From Reichenbachiella faecimaris (lineage in GTDB: Bacteria > Bacteroidota > Bacteroidia > Cytophagales > Cyclobacteriaceae): a stretch of DNA of 64,000 nt. The stretch is taken from contig NZ_FWYF01000004.1 in the NCBI RefSeq assembly GCF_900176375.1, positions 124,001 through 188,000 of the forward strand. The letters run 5' to 3'. The translations under genes and the position numbers were made by a program. A model generated the notes under the pieces. The model was given only the letters and a program-made list of their open reading frames with translations, did not search any database and had not been told where the DNA came from. Each line of letters opens with the position of its first letter. The stretch's first letter is position 1. Below, piece after piece: positions 23,286-31,737 of this stretch.

Positions 23286-25016
23286 ATGGAAGAAAATATC
23301 AAAACCACTATTGACACTTGGCTGAATAGCAACATAGATGAAGCTGACAAAGCGGCATTAAAAGAGTTGATCGCCAGTGGAAATGAAACTGAACTAGTAG
23401 ATTCCTTTTATAAGGAATTGGAATTCGGCACTGGGGGGCTACGTGGCATTATGGGGCTTGGCTCCAACCGTATGAATAAATATACTGTGGGCAGTGCCAC
23501 ACAGGGTCTTGCGAACTACATCAATCTTCAATTCCCAAATGAGGAGGCTTCCGTTGCTATCGCTCATGACAGCAGAAATAACAGTGACTTTTTTGCTCAA
23601 ATCGTGGCGGATATCCTATCAGCCAACGGGATCAAAGTCTTCCTCTTTGAAAAGCTTCGCCCTACGCCAGAATTATCATTTGCCATTAGGGCATTGGGAT
23701 GTAAAAGCGGAATAGTAGTCACTGCTTCTCATAATCCAAAAGAATACAATGGGTACAAGGTTTACTGGGAAGACGGAGCACAAATCATTGCTCCTCATGA
23801 TACCAAAATCATTGAAGAGGTAAGAAAGATTACAAATTTTGATCAAATCAAGTTTTCTGCAAACACGAATTTGATTCAATCCATTGGTAAAGACATTGAT
23901 GATCAATACTTGGCTGAGATGTCCAAATTGAGCCTCTCACCCGAGGCCATCAAAAATCAGTCGGATTTATCCATCGTCTTCTCTCCCATCCATGGCACTG
24001 GCATCACACTTGTACCACAAGCATTGGAGCAATTTGGATTCTCCAATGTGACAATCATAGAGGAACAAGCTATACCAGATGGCAATTTCCCAACAGTAGT
24101 TTATCCAAATCCCGAAGAAAAAGAAGCTTTAACACTGGCACTTGACAAGGCTAAACAAATCAGTGCAGATTTAGTATTGGCCACTGATCCTGATGCTGAC
24201 CGCGTGGGCATAGCAATCAAAACTGAGACTGGTGATTTCGAATTGCTCAATGGAAACCAGACAGGCTCCCTATTGATTTACTATCTCTGCCTGAAATGGA
24301 AAGAAAACAACAAGCTGGATGGAAATCAATATGTGGTTAAAACTGTAGTTACTACAGAATTGATCGCGGATATAGCCAGACATTTTGGTGTAGCGTGTTT
24401 TGATACACTTACAGGATTTAAACACATTGCAGGCCTGATCAAACAACTGGAAGATCAAAAGACATTCATTGGTGGTGGTGAGGAAAGCTATGGCTATCTG
24501 ATTGGTGATTTTGTCCGTGACAAAGATGCAGTGGCGTCATGTGTCATGATTGCAGAGATGGCTGCCTGGGCAAAAGACAATGGCAAATCGCTCGGAGATT
24601 TATTAGAAGAGGTATACTCTCAATTTGGCATGTATCAGGAAGATCTCGTTTCATTGACCAAAAAAGGTAAATCTGGAGCTGAAGAGATTCAAGAGATGAT
24701 GCGTCAATTTAGAACGAATACGCCTGCCTCATTGGCGAATTCTGAAATTGAATGGCTGATTGATTATCAGAACTCAACATCAAAAAATTTACTCACTGGG
24801 CAAACTAAAAAAATCGACTTTCCTGAGTCAAATGTATTGCAGTTTATTACTAAAGATGGTTCAAAAATTTCTATGCGTCCTTCGGGCACAGAACCAAAGA
24901 TAAAATTCTATATGAGTGTGAGGTCTGATTCTGATTCGGACAGGAGTTTTGAAGACGAGAAAAAAGGGCTTCTAATTAAAATAGAAAAAATTAAAGAAGA
25001 ACTTAATTTAGCATAA
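23286..25016 (+). CDS. phosphoglucomutase/phosphomannomutase family enzyme
   Basis: 576 residues from the ATG at 23286; an in-frame TTG at 23271 would overlap trpS and is less likely. It belongs to the alpha-D-phosphohexomutase family, with all four domain signatures: VTASHNPKEYNGYKVYW (phosphoserine loop), ATDPDADRVGIA (Mg2+ Asp triad), GGGEESYGYLIGDFVRDKD (sugar specificity loop) and RPSGTEPKIKFYM (phosphate-binding loop). It interconverts hexose 1- and 6-phosphates in the cytosol; the length and loop resemble the PGM2-like/bacterial PgcA group. Substrate preference cannot be read by eye. Confidence 0.93.
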   Translation: MEENIKTTIDTWLNSNIDEADKAALKELIASGNETELVDSFYKELEFGTGGLRGIMGLGSNRMNKYTVGSATQGLANYINLQFPNEEASVAIAHDSRNNSDFFAQIVADILSANGIKVFLFEKLRPTPELSFAIRALGCKSGIVVTASHNPKEYNGYKVYWEDGAQIIAPHDTKIIEEVRKITNFDQIKFSANTNLIQSIGKDIDDQYLAEMSKLSLSPEAIKNQSDLSIVFSPIHGTGITLVPQALEQFGFSNVTIIEEQAIPDGNFPTVVYPNPEEKEALTLALDKAKQISADLVLATDPDADRVGIAIKTETGDFELLNGNQTGSLLIYYLCLKWKENNKLDGNQYVVKTVVTTELIADIARHFGVACFDTLTGFKHIAGLIKQLEDQKTFIGGGEESYGYLIGDFVRDKDAVASCVMIAEMAAWAKDNGKSLGDLLEEVYSQFGMYQEDLVSLTKKGKSGAEEIQEMMRQFRTNTPASLANSEIEWLIDYQNSTSKNLLTGQTKKIDFPESNVLQFITKDGSKISMRPSGTEPKIKFYMSVRSDSDSDRSFEDEKKGLLIKIEKIKEELNLA

Positions 25017-25257
25017 CCAACAGACTCATTTTCTGATATTTATGCCAAATTTCAATTTTACTACCTGCGATTATTCATGAAAAAAAATGTTTTGAATATA
25101 TTGCACAGTAATAGTGAATATTAGCCTTGAAAACGAGAAATAAATAAGAATGTCATTTCGCTGATCTTTATTCATCGAAAAAACGATTAAAATATTCTTA
25201 ATATATTTATATTTCAATTCTAATATTTTTACCACCTGAACATAAATTAATTCAAAT

Positions 25258-26232
25258 ATGGTAGTGCCCTTTTTGCTCATCATTGTCGGTTTCATTATGC
25301 TAATCAAGGGAGCCGATTTTTTAGTGAATGGAGCTTCTTCTCTTGCCAAGAGATATAATGTCTCTGACATTGCTATTGGTCTTACTGTAGTCGCCATGGG
25401 TACATCAGCACCAGAATTGGTGGTGAACATCATATCAGGTGCATCAGGAGAGAATGACGACATTGTATTTGGAAATATTATTGGATCGAACATCTTCAAC
25501 ATGTTCTTGATTCTTGGTATTGCAGCTGTAATTTATCCGCTTACTGTTCAGAAAAATGCGCTTTGGAAAGAAGTTCCCTATTCATTGCTCGCTACTGTAG
25601 TGCTTTTCGTATTGGTCAATGACCAGCTCATTTTTGGTGCTGAAGATAATTCAATGAGCTTCGTTGATGGAGTAATTCTCTTAGGCATGTTTATAGCGTT
25701 CCTTGCCTACGTTTTCCAGAACATGAGACGAACTGGCGACCTTGGTGGAGATATGGATGAGATCGAAATGTATGGCAGTTTGAAGACCACATTGATGATT
25801 GTCTTTGGTATTGCCGGATTGGCCATAGGTGGACAAGTTATTGTTGACAATGCCATCATAATTGCAGAGCATTTTAATATTAGCCAAAAAGTAATTGGCT
25901 TAACAATTTTGGCGGCAGGTACTTCATTACCAGAATTGGCAACTACTGCTGTAGCTGCATTTCATAAAAAATCTGACTTGGCTGTGGGCAACATTGTTGG
26001 TTCTAACATTTTCAATCTATTGCTGGTACTTGGTGCCACAGCTACGCTGAATGCTCCAATCGCTTTTGACGTTGACCTAAATCTCGATTTGTATATTGTG
26101 ATGATAGGAACATTCATGTTGTTCATTTTCATGTTCACACTACAGAAATATAAACTTGACAGAGCTGAAGGAGCGCTCTACTTGGTTGGATTTGCTGCTT
26201 ATTGTGTTTTCTTATATATGAATCGTCTTTAA
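25258..26232 (+). CDS. calcium/sodium antiporter, CaCA family
   Basis: 324 residues, about ten transmembrane helices in two inverted halves, each with the alpha-repeat signature: AMGTSAPELVVNIISG...FGNIIGSNIFN and AAGTSLPELATTAVAA...VGNIVGSNIFN. This is the K+-dependent or YrbG-like Na+/Ca2+ exchanger type that exports Ca2+ across the inner membrane. The gene is preceded by a 241-bp AT-rich gap with no gene and followed by the repeat-bearing promoter region of the sigma gene. Confidence 0.93.
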   Translation: MVVPFLLIIVGFIMLIKGADFLVNGASSLAKRYNVSDIAIGLTVVAMGTSAPELVVNIISGASGENDDIVFGNIIGSNIFNMFLILGIAAVIYPLTVQKNALWKEVPYSLLATVVLFVLVNDQLIFGAEDNSMSFVDGVILLGMFIAFLAYVFQNMRRTGDLGGDMDEIEMYGSLKTTLMIVFGIAGLAIGGQVIVDNAIIIAEHFNISQKVIGLTILAAGTSLPELATTAVAAFHKKSDLAVGNIVGSNIFNLLLVLGATATLNAPIAFDVDLNLDLYIVMIGTFMLFIFMFTLQKYKLDRAEGALYLVGFAAYCVFLYMNRL

Positions 26233-26263
26233 AAGACCACCCAACATTTTCTTTTCCCAAGTG

Positions 26264-26299
26264 TTAACAGATCTTAACACCTTTTAACTATCCATTAAC
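26264..26299 (+). promoter_or_regulatory. four helically phased TTAAC direct repeats upstream of the sigma gene
   Basis: TTAAC occurs at 26264, 26274, 26284 and 26295, a spacing of 10, 10 and 11 bases, so all copies face the same side of the helix. The array ends 73 bases before the sigma start. A TATTTTG at 26322-26328, one base short of the -7 consensus, lies between. Tandem phased repeats of this sort are typical binding sites for OmpR/PhoB-family response regulators (PhoP boxes of Bacillus are TTAACA-like). The first two copies also form an inverted repeat GTGTTAA...TTAACAC. Confidence 0.5.
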
Positions 26300-26371
26300 G
26301 GCTCGATGTTTGTTTAAGGCATATTTTGCGTTTGCATTTCTGCAAAAGCAACCTTTTTTAATTAACAAGCA

Positions 26372-26944
26372 TTGAATAACCAAGGATACATCTCTAATCA
26401 AGATCAAATTTTGGACGACAGTCAACTGACAGACTTGTGTAAGGCCAAGGATGAATTGGCTCAAAAAGCGTTGTACAATAAGTACGCGAACAAGATGATG
26501 CGAACCTGTGTTCGATATTTGAATGACGAGATGGAAGCTGAGGATGCTATGATTGATGGATTTATGAAAGTCTTTTCAAAGATTGACACCTTTGAATATC
26601 GTGGCAAAGGCAGTTTGGAAGGCTGGATTAAAAGAATCATGGTGAATGAATCATTGATGTTGTTGAGAAAGAGGAAAATGGATCAGGTTGAAATCGAGAA
26701 AGTCCATCATTTGGCGTCTGACCATGAAACTGCCGAATCTCAACTGATGGAAGAGACTATTGTCAATATCATTCAAGAACTTCCTAACGGCTACAGAACA
26801 GTGTTCAATATGTATGTAATAGAGGGGTATTCACATAGAGAGATTGGGGAAAAGCTCAATATCAGTGAAAACACTTCTAAGTCACAATTGAGCAAAGCAA
26901 GAGCTTCTTTATCCAAATCATTAACACAAATAGGTGCGCTATGA
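26372..26944 (+). CDS. ECF-type RNA polymerase sigma factor
   Basis: 190 residues starting at TTG: an in-frame TAA lies two codons upstream and the next Met is about 40 residues in, so TTG is the only full-length start. Region 2 (about 20-95: NKYANKMMRTCVRYLNDEMEAEDAMIDGFMKVFSKI, split here from flanking sequence) and region 4 (about 125-185: LPNGYRTVFNMYVIEGYSH, REIGEKLNISENTSKSQLSK) are clear. It directs RNA polymerase to a small regulon. The downstream gene overlaps it by four bases and probably encodes its membrane regulator. The TTAAC array upstream suggests response-regulator control. Confidence 0.92.
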   Translation: MNNQGYISNQDQILDDSQLTDLCKAKDELAQKALYNKYANKMMRTCVRYLNDEMEAEDAMIDGFMKVFSKIDTFEYRGKGSLEGWIKRIMVNESLMLLRKRKMDQVEIEKVHHLASDHETAESQLMEETIVNIIQELPNGYRTVFNMYVIEGYSHREIGEKLNISENTSKSQLSKARASLSKSLTQIGAL

Positions 26945-27846
26945 AAATCAATGGAAATCACAAAAACGGTACGAACAAAGATTCCAATGAATCTGCAACA
27001 GATCAGCTAACTAAAAAAGCGGTTTCAGCTTTGGAAGAAAAGCCTCTATTAGGTTTTGACGCTGCAAGTACCTGGAAAAAACTAGCTGCCCGCCTGGGGA
27101 ATGTGGATAAAAGATTTGTGACTTGGGGGTTTGCCATGGCGGCATCCTTTTCACTACTTGTTGCCGCTAAAATTGAACTTTTTGATTGGACAAATCAAGA
27201 TAACCAACCACAGAAGCCGCTAACTGAAATCCAAGTCGTTGACAAGGAAACCGTACAACTTTCTGCTGTTCCTATCAAATCCAGTGTGGTTATTGAGAAA
27301 ATTGAGCCTCAGTCTCAGGCATTAGAAACAACCCTCAAGCCATCTGTCGAGAAGAATCAAACAAAAATTCGTCCTAAAACTGTTCTTTTAGCAGAAAAAA
27401 AAGACAAACGAAAACTTGAACTTTATCCCCTCTCCAACCCTTTTGTATCAGTCTTCGCCAAAGCAAATTTTAGTTCAGAAGGTGTTACACCAGAAATTGG
27501 TATTGATTTTAAAATTGCAGAAAATTACACAGCCAAAAGAAGGGATATATACAAGCTTGGGCTATCCTCTCAAGTCAATTTCAGAACGACTGAAGAGGGA
27601 GATAAGAAGATACACCCCCACACTTTTGTGAATTTGGAATTCACTTCACTCAACAAGAAGACAAACAAAGGATGGACAACACGTGCAGGTTACTTATTAA
27701 ATCCTGATGGTTACTTGTATCAGGATACAACTGTAAAGGTCTCTCTTTTCAGAAATATCAACAAGCATATTAAAATAGGACCAGAAGTGATTTTCACGGA
27801 TAATCTAAAATCAGCCTACCCTAGCATCTCTCTGATACTGGGATAA
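26941..27846 (+). CDS. membrane protein coupled to the sigma factor, putative anti-sigma factor with beta-rich C-terminus
   Basis: 301 residues, ATGA overlap with the sigma gene. A soluble N-terminus (about 1-58), one hydrophobic helix (about 60-78, FVTWGFAMAASFSLLVAA), a Pro/Lys/Glu linker and a C-terminal part (about 160-301) with alternating strands such as FVSVFAKANFSS and TTRAGYLLNPDGYLY, like an outer-membrane or surface beta-domain. A cytosolic N-terminus plus a single helix fits an anti-sigma factor, and the C-domain would lie in the periplasm as a sensor. No zinc (ZAS) His-Cys-Cys motif is visible. It ends one base before the convergent trmB stop. Confidence 0.6.
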   Translation: MKINGNHKNGTNKDSNESATDQLTKKAVSALEEKPLLGFDAASTWKKLAARLGNVDKRFVTWGFAMAASFSLLVAAKIELFDWTNQDNQPQKPLTEIQVVDKETVQLSAVPIKSSVVIEKIEPQSQALETTLKPSVEKNQTKIRPKTVLLAEKKDKRKLELYPLSNPFVSVFAKANFSSEGVTPEIGIDFKIAENYTAKRRDIYKLGLSSQVNFRTTEEGDKKIHPHTFVNLEFTSLNKKTNKGWTTRAGYLLNPDGYLYQDTTVKVSLFRNINKHIKIGPEVIFTDNLKSAYPSISLILG

Positions 27847-28509
27847 TCAGGCAAATTGAAATTTCATGTACTTGATATCTTCCCCTTTATCGAAGAATAA
27901 TTTTTCGTATTTAGTCTTCACCCCAAAATGCTCGTCCATGAATTCAGAATTGTATAAATCGTGGGTGTGTACCAAATTTTTTACTTTCACCTGACCTTCC
28001 TCAAACAATTCTAAGGTATAATCGAACAAAAAGGTGTTGTCCGTTTTAAACTTGACCCAACCATCCTTTTTAAGCAATCGTTTGTAAACCTCCATGTGCC
28101 TGGGAGCAGTCAATCTCTTTTTTTCGTCCTTGTCTTTAGGTCTGGGGTCTGGAAAGGTGACCCATATTTCATCTATTTCATTTTCTCCAAAATGCTGATC
28201 TAAAAGCTCTATTTGAGTTCTTAAAAAGGCCACATTATCTAGGTTATTTTTAACGGCATACGAACTGCCTACCCAGATTCTGGAACCCTTAATATCTACA
28301 CCCACAAAATTGGTATCAGGTTTTTTCTCACCCAAGCCAACTGTATATTCCCCTCGACCGCATCCCAGCTCAACCACTAGGTTTTGTTCATTTTTGAAAT
28401 GCTCTTCTCGCCACTTACCAATCAATTTTCCAAAGTTTGGTTTTCCATCCTGTACCACATTGTATCGCTCAGCATTATCCTGAAAGCGTTCAAGTTTTTT
28501 TCTTCCCAC
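27847..28509 (-). CDS. trmB: tRNA (guanine-N7-)-methyltransferase
   Basis: 220 residues, SAM-dependent enzyme that makes m7G46 in tRNA. Motifs: VVELGCGRGEYTVGLG (SAM motif I), NFVGVDIKGSRIWVG, EIWVTFPDPRPKDKDEKKRL (catalytic PDPxPKxxxxxxR) and VKFKTDNTFLFDYTLEL. It follows folC with no spacing and is the last gene of the leftward ExbB-to-trmB run. Confidence 0.95.
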   Translation of the reverse strand: MGRKKLERFQDNAERYNVVQDGKPNFGKLIGKWREEHFKNEQNLVVELGCGRGEYTVGLGEKKPDTNFVGVDIKGSRIWVGSSYAVKNNLDNVAFLRTQIELLDQHFGENEIDEIWVTFPDPRPKDKDEKKRLTAPRHMEVYKRLLKKDGWVKFKTDNTFLFDYTLELFEEGQVKVKNLVHTHDLYNSEFMDEHFGVKTKYEKLFFDKGEDIKYMKFQFA

Positions 28510-29742
28510 TTATAAGTCTTTTAATTCCGCTACTACAAATGTGCTCCCTCCTATAAATATTAAATCACCATCACTTGCCTCTTTCAAAGCAGTTTGATAG
28601 GCGTTATCAACTGAATGATATGCTTTTCCAGAAAGTCCAAATTCCTTTGCAGTACTAGTCAATTTTTCTACTTTCATTGCCCGAGGAACATTTGCGGCAC
28701 AAAAATAATACTCACAATCCTTAATTAGTAGTGGAAATATCTTTTCGACTGATTTATCCGATACGGCACCCCATACCATGTGAAGTTTGTTGTACTGAAT
28801 CTGTCTAATCTGGTGCATCAGCCAAGACACAGCTTCCTCATTATGTCCTACATCACAAATAGTCAAAGGTGAGTCCCTCAATGTCTGCCAGCGACCTTTC
28901 AACCCTGTTTTTGAAACCACATGCTTAATGCCATCCCTAAAGTTTGACTCTGAAATAGCTATTCCATTTTCGTTTAATAAACCAACTGCCCTTACTACTG
29001 TATCCAGATTGAGCCTCAATACTTCTGGTGACAGATCTGAAATTAATTGAAGGCTATGTTCTTTTTTAAGGCCAGGCTCACTCAGAAAGGCTCGTTTCTC
29101 CTTGGCCACTATTCTAATTTCCTTCAGCGCCTCAAAAGGCAGCTTACCCACTACAATTGGGACATGCTGTTTGATAATTCCGGCCTTCTCTCTGGCTATA
29201 TCAGACAAAGTATTCCCAAGCATATCTTGATGATCCAAGCTTATAGAGGTAATCACAGACAGCTCTGGCCTAATGATATTGGTCGAATCCAATCGTCCTC
29301 CCAGCCCGGTCTCTATAACTGCTATATCAACTCGTTCCTTTGCAAAATATTCAAAAGCCATGACCACAGTAATTTCAAAAAAAGAAGGTGCTATTTCTTC
29401 AATTGACTCTTTGTGGTTATTTACAAAATCAGATACAAATGACTCTTTCACCTCTTGCCCATTCACACGAATTCGCTCTTTGAAAGACCTTAAATGAGGA
29501 GAAGTATACAATCCCACCTTGTAGCCAGCAGATTGTAGGACAGAGGCCAACATATGCGAAGTTGAGCCCTTGCCATTGGTACCAGCAATATGGATGCTTT
29601 TGAATTTTTTGTGGGGATTATCCAGTCTGTCTGATAATCGCAAGGTATTGGTCAAATCCTTTTTGAAAGCCACCTTGCCTACTCGCTGATACATGGGCAG
29701 CTGAGTGTACAAGAAGTCCAGGACTTCCTGATAATTCATCAT
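28510..29742 (-). CDS. folC: bifunctional folylpolyglutamate synthase / dihydrofolate synthase
   Basis: 410 residues, Mur-ligase-like fold. The P-loop is HIAGTNGKGSTSHML. Other signatures are FFEITVVMAFEYFAKERVDIAVIETGLGGRLDSTN and ITSISLDHQDMLGNTLSDIAREKAGIIK, and the C-terminal ligase domain contains CDVGHNEEA. It adds glutamate to dihydropteroate and to folates in the cytosol. It sits between the TonB-like gene and trmB with one-base and zero-base gaps. Confidence 0.95.
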   Translation of the reverse strand: MMNYQEVLDFLYTQLPMYQRVGKVAFKKDLTNTLRLSDRLDNPHKKFKSIHIAGTNGKGSTSHMLASVLQSAGYKVGLYTSPHLRSFKERIRVNGQEVKESFVSDFVNNHKESIEEIAPSFFEITVVMAFEYFAKERVDIAVIETGLGGRLDSTNIIRPELSVITSISLDHQDMLGNTLSDIAREKAGIIKQHVPIVVGKLPFEALKEIRIVAKEKRAFLSEPGLKKEHSLQLISDLSPEVLRLNLDTVVRAVGLLNENGIAISESNFRDGIKHVVSKTGLKGRWQTLRDSPLTICDVGHNEEAVSWLMHQIRQIQYNKLHMVWGAVSDKSVEKIFPLLIKDCEYYFCAANVPRAMKVEKLTSTAKEFGLSGKAYHSVDNAYQTALKEASDGDLIFIGGSTFVVAELKDL

Positions 29743-29743
29743 C

Positions 29744-30583
29744 TTATTTGGATTGGATAATAAAGGTTATTTTACCTGTAGAGGTAGCAGCAGCAGATCT
29801 GTTGCCAGCCGTTTTGCTAAATGTCAATTCCATGACGGCATCCCTATACACTTTTTCAACTACTGGAGATACCGTTTTCTCAAGCGTTTTGATTCCAATG
29901 ATCTCACCCTCCTCATCAATAATGATTTGAAATACAATAATCCCGTTTTCAGCAGATTTATCATTTGGCCGGGGTTTAAAATCCCAATCCCAGCCTGCTA
30001 AGTCCAAACTTGACCCTTTGTTGCCAGTACCAGAACCATTATCTGTTTTCTTGAAAATCGCGCGATCATCTATTTTAGGTTCTTCAACTTTTTTCTTTTC
30101 CACCTCTTCTTCCTCTGTTTTTTCCTTCGCATCCACAGTCTGAGCATCACTGCCCATATCCGTTTCTTTCACTTCTTGGGTTTTGGCTTCTTCTGCTTCA
30201 GTGGTCTTTTCCACCACATCTGGACTATTGATATCTTCAGAGACAGATTTTCCAGCTTCACTTTCGACCGTCTCATCATTGTTGCCTTCTACTTCTTCTG
30301 CAGCCGTTTGTTCAGATGGTTGAGTTTCTTCAGATTCTTCAATACTTTCTTCAGTAACTTCTTCTACCTCATCTATTACCTCTTCACGTACAGACTCCTC
30401 ACTTTGATTTTCGCTTACAATACTGTTCCCCAAATTAAATTCAATACCATATTCTGGAATTGGTGGATCTGGCTCTGTCCAAGCTAACATGACAAAAAAG
30501 AACACAAAAAGTATCGCATGTATCCCAATGGAGACATAGGCACTTATTGCTCTATTTTTTTTTTCCTGCTTATCCAAAATCAA
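29744..30583 (-). CDS. TonB-like energy transducer protein
   Basis: 279 residues: a short cytosolic N-terminus, one helix (about 16-38, SIGIHAILFVFFFVMLAW), a long Glu-rich periplasmic spacer (about 60-180, with many EE and EV pairs instead of the usual Pro-rich one) and a TonB C-terminal domain (about 195-279, IVFQIIIDEEGEIIGIKTLE). It should couple ExbB/ExbD proton flow to outer-membrane TonB receptors such as the SusC- and FecA-like ones here. Its ATG overlaps the exbD stop (ATGA). Confidence 0.85.
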   Translation of the reverse strand: MILDKQEKKNRAISAYVSIGIHAILFVFFFVMLAWTEPDPPIPEYGIEFNLGNSIVSENQSEESVREEVIDEVEEVTEESIEESEETQPSEQTAAEEVEGNNDETVESEAGKSVSEDINSPDVVEKTTEAEEAKTQEVKETDMGSDAQTVDAKEKTEEEEVEKKKVEEPKIDDRAIFKKTDNGSGTGNKGSSLDLAGWDWDFKPRPNDKSAENGIIVFQIIIDEEGEIIGIKTLEKTVSPVVEKVYRDAVMELTFSKTAGNRSAAATSTGKITFIIQSK

Positions 30584-30969
30584 TCAGGTTTTGTCGCCAA
30601 TGATATTTTTGCTTCTAGCTTGGTAGCAATACTCGCTACGTTCACAAGGTGTTCAACAGGTACAGACTTGTCACAATGCAATACAACTACACCTTCCTTA
30701 TCCTTTAGCTCAGATTGCAATGCATTTTCCAATCTGCTCAAAGAGACCTCTTTATCATTAACGAAATATTTTAAATCAGGCGTAATAGTGACACTGATTT
30801 TTTGCATCACAATGTTAGAACTCTTACTTGTAGGCAAGTTTACTGGCAGACCAGATGGAGTAATAAAGGAAGAGGTTAACATGAAGAATATCAACAACAG
30901 GAAAATCACATCTGTCATTGACGACATCGAAAATGAAACTTGTATTTTTTGTTTCGAACCTAAATTCAT
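30580..30969 (-). CDS. exbD: ExbD/TolR-family proton-channel subunit
   Basis: 129 residues with a single N-terminal helix (about 16-35, MTDVIFLLLIFFMLTSSF) carrying the conserved proton-path Asp in SSMTDVIFLLLIFF, then a periplasmic domain ending with TKLEAKISLATKPD. Start and stop overlap the neighbours (TAATG with exbB, ATGA with the TonB gene). It works with ExbB to power TonB. Confidence 0.93.
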   Translation of the reverse strand: MNLGSKQKIQVSFSMSSMTDVIFLLLIFFMLTSSFITPSGLPVNLPTSKSSNIVMQKISVTITPDLKYFVNDKEVSLSRLENALQSELKDKEGVVVLHCDKSVPVEHLVNVASIATKLEAKISLATKPD

Positions 30970-31655
30970 TATTTCTGGGGCTCTTGTAAAAGATCAATAA
31001 AATCAATTGAAGTGTACTCCATGCCATGAATGAGTTTACCTACCCTAGTCACCAAATAATTGTAAGCCAGATAAGTTAAAATACCCACAAACAAACCTGC
31101 AGCTGTCGTAATCATAGCCTCATAAATACCGCTTGAAAGCAATTTAGGACTTACAGCCCCTTCTTCTTGAGCAATGGAAATAAACGCCTGAATCATACCT
31201 GTAACAGTCCCCAGGAAGCCAATCATAGGAGCAGCACCAGATATAGTGGCCAATAGACTTAGATTTTTCTCCAGTTTATATATTTCTATTTTTCCTACAT
31301 TCTCAATTGAGGCTTCAATGCTTTTAAGGGGGCTTCCTATTCTAGCAATTCCTTTCTCAACCATTCGGGCAATAGGTGTTGCAGTTGACTGGCAGAGCTT
31401 TACTGCTTCTGATATATTGCCCTGTAGCACCATTTGCTTGATGCTTGACATAAAAGCCTCAGGTGTTTTTGCAGCATCTTTTATAGTAAGCAATCTTTCG
31501 ACAAAAACATAAATACCTACGAGCGACAATAATAAAATAGGCACCATCATATAGCCACCTTTAAACAGCAAATCTAACACAGACACTTGCTCAATCACTT
31601 CTTCTACAGGTACCTCTTGTGCTAAAGAAGCCAAAATTATATTTAGTATTTGCAT
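30969..31655 (-). CDS. exbB: MotA/TolQ/ExbB proton-channel family protein
   Basis: 228 residues with three transmembrane helices (about 34-54, 130-155, 175-200). Conserved ExbB features include LSLLATISGAAPMIGFLGTV and GIYEAMITTAAGLFVGI. It forms the inner-membrane proton channel with ExbD. It is the first gene of the leftward five-gene run exbB-exbD-tonB-folC-trmB, which begins just after the terminator of the SPOR gene. Confidence 0.95.
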   Translation of the reverse strand: MQILNIILASLAQEVPVEEVIEQVSVLDLLFKGGYMMVPILLLSLVGIYVFVERLLTIKDAAKTPEAFMSSIKQMVLQGNISEAVKLCQSTATPIARMVEKGIARIGSPLKSIEASIENVGKIEIYKLEKNLSLLATISGAAPMIGFLGTVTGMIQAFISIAQEEGAVSPKLLSSGIYEAMITTAAGLFVGILTYLAYNYLVTRVGKLIHGMEYTSIDFIDLLQEPQK

Positions 31656-31670
31656 AATTTCCTTATAAAC

Positions 31671-31696
31671 AAAAAAAAGGCCAAAATGACCTTTTT
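31671..31696 (-). terminator. terminator of the SPOR-protein gene
   Basis: AAAAAGGCCA (31674-31683) and TGACCTTTTT (31687-31696) form a ten-pair stem with a three-base loop; the one non-Watson-Crick position is G-U in the minus-strand RNA. A U-run follows in that direction. It separates the SPOR gene from exbB. Confidence 0.7.
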
Positions 31697-31737
31697 ATAT
31701 TTTTAACACAATTTTATAACAACTTAGTTTTCCTAAA

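Noticed and set aside
25017-25257. Minus-strand frame around 25071-25502 overlapping the antiporter start
   Set aside because: It overlaps the real exchanger on the opposite strand and has a low-complexity Ile/Phe-rich end; the gap itself is AT-rich with no structure beyond a short ATCG...CGAT pair.
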